From Desmodus rotundus (taxonomy: Eukaryota > Chordata > Mammalia > Chiroptera > Phyllostomidae), in contig NC_071388.1 in the NCBI RefSeq assembly GCF_022682495.2, positions 30,240,139 through 30,304,138 of the forward strand: DNA of 64,000 bases, given 5' to 3'. How positions within the stretch are numbered: position 1 is the stretch's first letter; the number at the start of each line of letters is the position of its first letter. Under the pieces are notes generated by a model. That model made no database searches. It was not told the origin of the DNA and saw only the letters and a list, made by a program, of their open reading frames with translations. Made by a program: the position numbers and the translations under genes. Shown here one piece after another: positions 59,303 through 64,000 of the stretch.

Positions 59303-59648
59303 CAGATGTTCCTCAATTTATGATGGGATGATGTCCTAAAAGGCCATCATAAATCGAAAATATGCTAAATTGAAAACGGGTTCAATACACCTAACCTACA
59401 GAACATTATCGTTTAGCCTCACCTAACTTAAATATACTCAGAATATTTAAATGAACGTAAAGATACCAGATAAATTAGGCAAAATCGTCTAACACAAAAC
59501 CTATTTTATAATAAAGTTTCAGCATCTTACGTAAATGTTATTATGCATATGGTTTTCATACCATCTTAAAGTCAAAAAATCGTAAGCTGAACGATTTTAA
59601 ATTAAAACTTTGTTATGTCCAGGAGCATTGTAAGTGAAGGACCAAATG
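59303..59648. mobile_element. Tigger-like non-autonomous DNA element
   Basis: CAGATGTTCCTCAATTTATG at the left and (reverse complement) GGTCCTTCACTTACAATGCT at the right are diverged inverted ends. The interior has AATACACCTAACCTACAGAA and CATCTAACACAAA-like segments that I remember from a pogo/Tigger-type repeat. The exact family is not certain. Confidence 0.55.
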
Positions 59649-61199
59649 TATTAAGAGTCATGTTTTGGTAAATAAAGAAACCAAAGTTTGTCAAAGTGAC
59701 CGGTAGCTCGAGGACCTTCTAGACCGTGCAGAAAGTTGGGAACTCCGAAGCTTAGATTCCAGGTCAGAATCCTGTCCTTTCCATCTCTTTCTCCTGTGGA
59801 AGCCAGGTTCTCATTCTTTTTAAACAAGTTATATTAACAACTGTGTCTGGTCCATTAAAATGAAAACCAAATTTAAAAGAAAAAGATCTAAAGAAGTTTC
59901 AGAGTTTTGTTCTGACATGTAAATATTATATAGCCTTACTTGTTATTGAATCGACCTCTTTAAATTTCCCGCTTTCGTTCTGACTCTTAGAAACTGAGAC
60001 AGGAAAATTCCTGTGACCTTGTGAAATTCCTCCTAACTGAACATTTCTTGCCATTGCCACTGTGCACTTTGCTAAACAAACTCCTCTTCCAAAAAAGTCT
60101 CCCCAAACTCCTTGGGTGGAAATAAAGTTTTATAGCTACAATCCTGGACCATACTTAAATAGAAAATCATCCTCGTCATAAAAGAGAAAGAAATTGTACA
60201 GAGAGCTGGGAAATTATTTCTCATATATTACACAGTATGCAGTATTTAGTTGTATTTCAGAACCTTTGAACAATTCTTGTGCTTCCGGAATACATGATTA
60301 CTCATTTTAAACCTTTCATTTCTTTGCATCAGATTCCACACTCCAAAGGCATTCTTTGCCTAAAGCTGCTGGCTGACTGCACAGAAAATAATAAATGTAG
60401 GCCATAAAACACAACTCAATATTTTAGTCATAAAATTTGAAAGAGAACAAAAATTATTACCTGAACTTATCCATTATTTCAAATTTAAGAAGGGTATGTA
60501 GAAGTACATAAAATCACTAATGGCAGTGTCTTTATAATATTACTTTTCCAAGGTGAAGTATGCTGCTAGTTTCTTGAAAATATCAGTATAGAACTTTTAG
60601 GAGGCCCACGGTGGGGAAGCTATCCAGGGCCTATAAACTGAATTGACATAACGTTGCCTTTGAGCACAGCTTGGAACAGATGAGCCCTGGTGACTGGTCT
60701 TGCTAGGTCTGTCGTTAGTTCTACTTTATTTTTGTTTCTTTATCACTTTAGTAATAGTACCATGTCATTATGTTTTTATATGCCATATATTTACCAATGC
60801 ATATAATGTAAAAATTGTAAATCCTGAGGAATGCCCTCAATTTAATATTTTATTTCTAAGGCAGGCAGAAATTAAAGAGATTCAAGGTCTGACATTTAGA
60901 AGGACTGAGGTAACATTAGGGAACCTCAGCAAGCATTCTCTTTAACTTTAGTAAATTTGTCATTTTAGTAAAATGTGCTCATTTTTACAATAGAAGAAAG
61001 CAAGAAAAATATAGTTGATGGATACAGCCAGAACATAATTTATTAAAAATGGATGGTTTTAAATTAATAATATTCAAGATCCTGAGTAAATAATTCCCAT
61101 TTTTTGAAATTTCTCATTTACCTGTTTATTACAATTCAGTTTAATATATATCTCTTTTAATTTGTAAGAGAAGTCATCACCTAAAAAAAGGTGATGAAT

Positions 61200-61375
61200 G
61201 TTAATTTTTTAAAAAATTTGTAACTATGTATGTTGATAGATGTTAAGTAGACTTATTTTGGTGATCATTTTGTAATAAATACACATATCGAATCATTATG
61301 TTGTACACCTGAAACTAATATAATATTATATGTCAATTGTATCTCAATAAAAAATAAATCAATAAAATTTTAAAT
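61200..61375 (+). repeat. L1 LINE 3' end
   Basis: TGTTGTACACCTGAAACTAA, the TATAATATTATATGTCAATT segment and CTCAATAAAAAATAAATC form the same L1 3' end type as at 200-475, with a polyadenylation-type tail. Confidence 0.85.
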
Positions 61376-61781
61376 GGCATTAGAGTATTAATAAACCAGT
61401 TTTAACCTTTTCGTCTGAAAACTGCTGAAATCAACTCTTTTTCTCTTCAGGAAACTTTACTCTGTATCTGCCTATTTGCCACTTCTCCTTTCTGTCACCT
61501 AATTAACACACAAGCTTCTTGTCACCTTTACATGATTTGTTTTTAGGGGTAAAGGAAGCTACATTCAAAGTATTCTCTCTTTGAGGACTCTGTGAATGGT
61601 GCCTTGAAACTCCTTTTTCACAAGATTTTGCTAATGATCTGGTGATATTTGTTAGCAGATTAACAAAGTAAAAAGCAGGCCTTTGTCTAAATAAATAACA
61701 AAGTAACTGAACCACACTCTCTGTGTCTTGGTACCTTACTTTGGTCTGTCTCTAAGCTGCCATCTTTGTAACTCTGAGCTA

Positions 61782-62340
61782 TTGGGCTGGCCAAAAAGCC
61801 CCTTAGTTTTTTCCGTAAAATAAAAGATACATTCTTCATTTTCACCAATACCTTTATTGATTTGGATATTTTCAGTGTGTTGCCCATCTCCCACTATCTG
61901 CTTCTAGTGGGTAGAGACCAGAGGTGCTTCTAAACATCTTCCAATGCATAAGAGAGCAAAGAATAAGCCCCACAGCAAAGAATCATTTGGCCAAAATGTC
62001 AATAGTACCAAGAAACTTCACTAACCGTTTTTGACACGTTCGATCAGTCACAGCCCCTTCTCCATATACTGCAGAAATCTTTTGCGTTTCAGTTAAGTTT
62101 TTACGTCTCTTGAAATAATAAGGCATAATCACTGAAAATGTTGTGTATCTTCTTCCATCTTCAATATAAAAATGGCTGCATGAAAATACACCAATTTTGA
62201 TGTGTTTTTTTTAATGCATGCTAATATGACAGTTGTCACAATACAGTCTAACAAAATTGTTTCAAATGAAGTTAAAGACAAGTAAGCACCACTAGACCCA
62301 TCATAAGGAAAAAACATAATGGACTTTTTGGCCGACTCAA
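61782..62340 (-). mobile_element. Internally deleted mariner element (559 bp)
   Basis: Ends TTGGGCTGGCCAAAAAGCCC and, reverse complemented, TTGAGTCGGCCAAAAAGTCC are inverted repeats matching at 16 of 20 positions. TA flanks both ends (61780-61781, 62341-62342). On the minus strand, about 61990-62125 encodes YFKRRKNLTETQKISAVYGE then GAVTDRTCQKR, the N-terminal helix-turn-helix of mariner transposase. A stop follows soon after, and the catalytic DD34D part is missing. Non-autonomous and degenerate. Confidence 0.85.
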
Positions 62341-63785
62341 TATTTAAGGAGTTAGAGAGTAAAGTAGATGTTTAGCCCTTATTTGTAAAATGCTTTTCAA
62401 TAAGAAAAACCTTGCCAACAACATCACTAATAAATACCTTTGAGCATGAACTACTTTGATAACAGGGGAAATGGTTTAGAAGGCCCTACTTGCCCGGAGA
62501 TTTGAGCTACACAAAAGAAACAGGAACTGTTCGTTGTGAAAGTTCTCTAACGACCTTCTAAAACAGGCCCAGGTAACATACTCTAAAACTCTTCTGAGTT
62601 CTAAGGTGGCACAAGCAATTATTTTGAACTTGTTGCTTAACCTTTATTATGCTAGCATGTCATGAACTAACTAGCATATTAATTTTAGAAAATAGTTTCA
62701 TAGAATGTTAGAATGAATCTTAAAGGGCCACATGTGAGACTCAGATGTGAAATGAATTTCCCAAATCTTCTGTTGGCTCATTCAGGCAGCTTTTTACTAG
62801 CTCCCCGCCTTCAGGGGACTGTGGAAAAGATCAGCAGCCAATGCAACATGACATTTTTAAGGTTCCCCTCCAAAATGTATAGTTTATTGGATTCTTTTGT
62901 ATAAAAGACGTCCTTGGTTGATTCATAACCATTTTATAGAATTGGTATTATAATTTTAATATGTTATATGATAGGTATTTATAGTAATTACTTAATTGTC
63001 ATGAGGCATGGCTGGTCATATTTATCATATATCAAATGCTAACTCCTGGGTCAGAATTTCGGCATTCAATTTCAGAACTTTTCCTAAGGGAAATCATAAT
63101 CTGCTTCATAAACATCCTTTATGCTCTAGTTTTCTGGAACATTTTGAATTAAAACAAAAGGATTACCAATCCTTTTACTTAGAAATAAACTAGAGAAAAT
63201 TTTCAAATAAAAACCAGTAAGAATCAAGTTACCTCACTATTAAATTCAGCTCAAATTAAAATTGTTAAACAGAAACATTTGTTTTGGGTTACTCTGCTCC
63301 TTCTCATTCTATTTGCTAGTTCAACGCTTCAACTCCTGGCATCCAATATTGTACTAATGCCCTTTGGATTTCCAGAATCCTCACCTACGACTATGCCCTC
63401 CACTCCCCATCACCCACCTTTAAACATACATATTGGCCCTTCCTTCTTGAAGACAAAGTAGGACAGATAATCTAACATAATTTTACCTCAAAATTCCAAT
63501 TAATGTCCTTTTCTTCAAGTAACAAATTAATCAAAGAAAAGCAAATTAGATAATTCATAGGAAGATATTAAAGAGTGAATTATGAACTTACTATTCCTCC
63601 CAAGAATTTAGTTGGGTAACGTGGCAAATGAAAGAACTGAACTCCAATGGCATGGCATAGTCTTAGACAGCCTGGCGAGCAGATGAGGGATAACTGTGGA
63701 CAGGAGGGTCTGACTTGTTGCTATTTAGTTCCTGATTCCCCTGCCCAATTGTGAATGGGCTTATGAACATTTAAAAGGTGACCCA

Positions 63786-64000
63786 AGCCTTGACTGATGT
63801 GGTTCAGTGGGGTGGGCATTGTCCAGCAAACCAGAAGTTTACTGATTTGATTCTGGTGAAGGCACATGCCTGGGTGACATTACAGGCCAGGCCCCTGGTT
63901 AGAGGCATTCGAGAGGCGGCCGATTGATTTTTCTCTTGCACATTGATGTTTCTCTCCCCCTCTCTGTCTCCCTTCTCCTCCGTCTAAAAATAAATAAAAT
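63786..64000 (+). repeat. VES-like SINE, cut by the window edge
   Basis: AGCCTTGACTGATGTGGTTC head, TGATTTGATTCTGGTG as degenerate B box, CTCTCCCCCTCTCTGTCTCC block and the start of the AAATAAATAAAA tail at the right edge. More diverged than the copies at 40.4 and 53.2 kb. Confidence 0.85.

Larger units (their letters stand above)
58251..64000. other. Upstream flank of GOLIM4 without a recognised gene
   Basis: Base composition falls to A/T-rich beyond 58.25 kb. It contains a poly-C run (about 58731-58740) and the Tigger-like, L1, mariner and VES elements listed separately. I found no exon, and no second gene on the plus strand sharing the promoter could be supported. Confidence 0.75.

Noticed and set aside
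1..64000. CRISPR arrays, operons, tRNA or rRNA genes, or a prokaryotic-type system
   Set aside because: No regularly spaced repeats were seen; the tRNA-like matches are SINEs with A-tails and target duplications; the gene structure is eukaryotic throughout.
63786..64000. Functional tRNA gene at the right edge
   Set aside because: The A- and B-box-like segments are degenerate and followed by the VES-type pyrimidine block and A-rich tail, so it is a SINE.

Overview
This window is vertebrate nuclear DNA, almost certainly mammalian and most likely from a bat. The evidence is GT-AG introns, a CpG-island promoter, ancient mammalian repeats (MIR, L2, L1, MaLR, MER5-type hAT) and several tRNA-derived SINEs that closely resemble the bat VES family. 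There are also short Tc1/mariner and hAT elements of the kind common in bats. No prokaryotic gene, CRISPR array, rRNA or tRNA gene is visible.

The window is dominated by one protein-coding gene on the minus strand: GOLIM4 (GPP130/GOLPH4), a type II Golgi membrane protein with a coiled-coil lumenal stalk and an acidic tail. I placed twelve coding exons by hand from protein similarity, splice sites and phase. From 5' to 3' they are 57113-57299, 21768-21842, 20457-20506, 18770-18823, 17336-17486, 12387-12469, 11767-11850, 8459-8617, 5961-6308, 4014-4273, 3485-3564 and 2002-2111. They join without a frame break into 547 codons. The remaining acidic C-terminal exons and the 3' UTR lie beyond the left edge. 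Exon numbers here are relative to this window.

Layout. 1-21.8 kb holds exons 12 to 2 and their introns, with L1, VES, hAT, MER5, mariner and ERV LTR insertions. 21.8-57.1 kb is the 35-kb first intron, carrying MIR, L2, L1, MaLR, VES and MITE copies and no coding exon I can support. 57.0-58.25 kb is a CpG island covering exon 1, the 5' UTR and the promoter. 58.3-64.0 kb is upstream flank with a Tigger-like element, an L1 3' end, an internally deleted mariner and a VES SINE cut by the window edge.

I found no new biological system. The observations most worth checking are a predicted 7-codon extension at the exon 9 donor, a tandem donor at exon 11, a pure CAG tract in exon 10, an unassigned 116-codon open stretch just upstream of exon 2, and a perfect 13-bp hairpin in intron 1. 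Repeat family names are from memory of consensus sequences and were not checked against a library.
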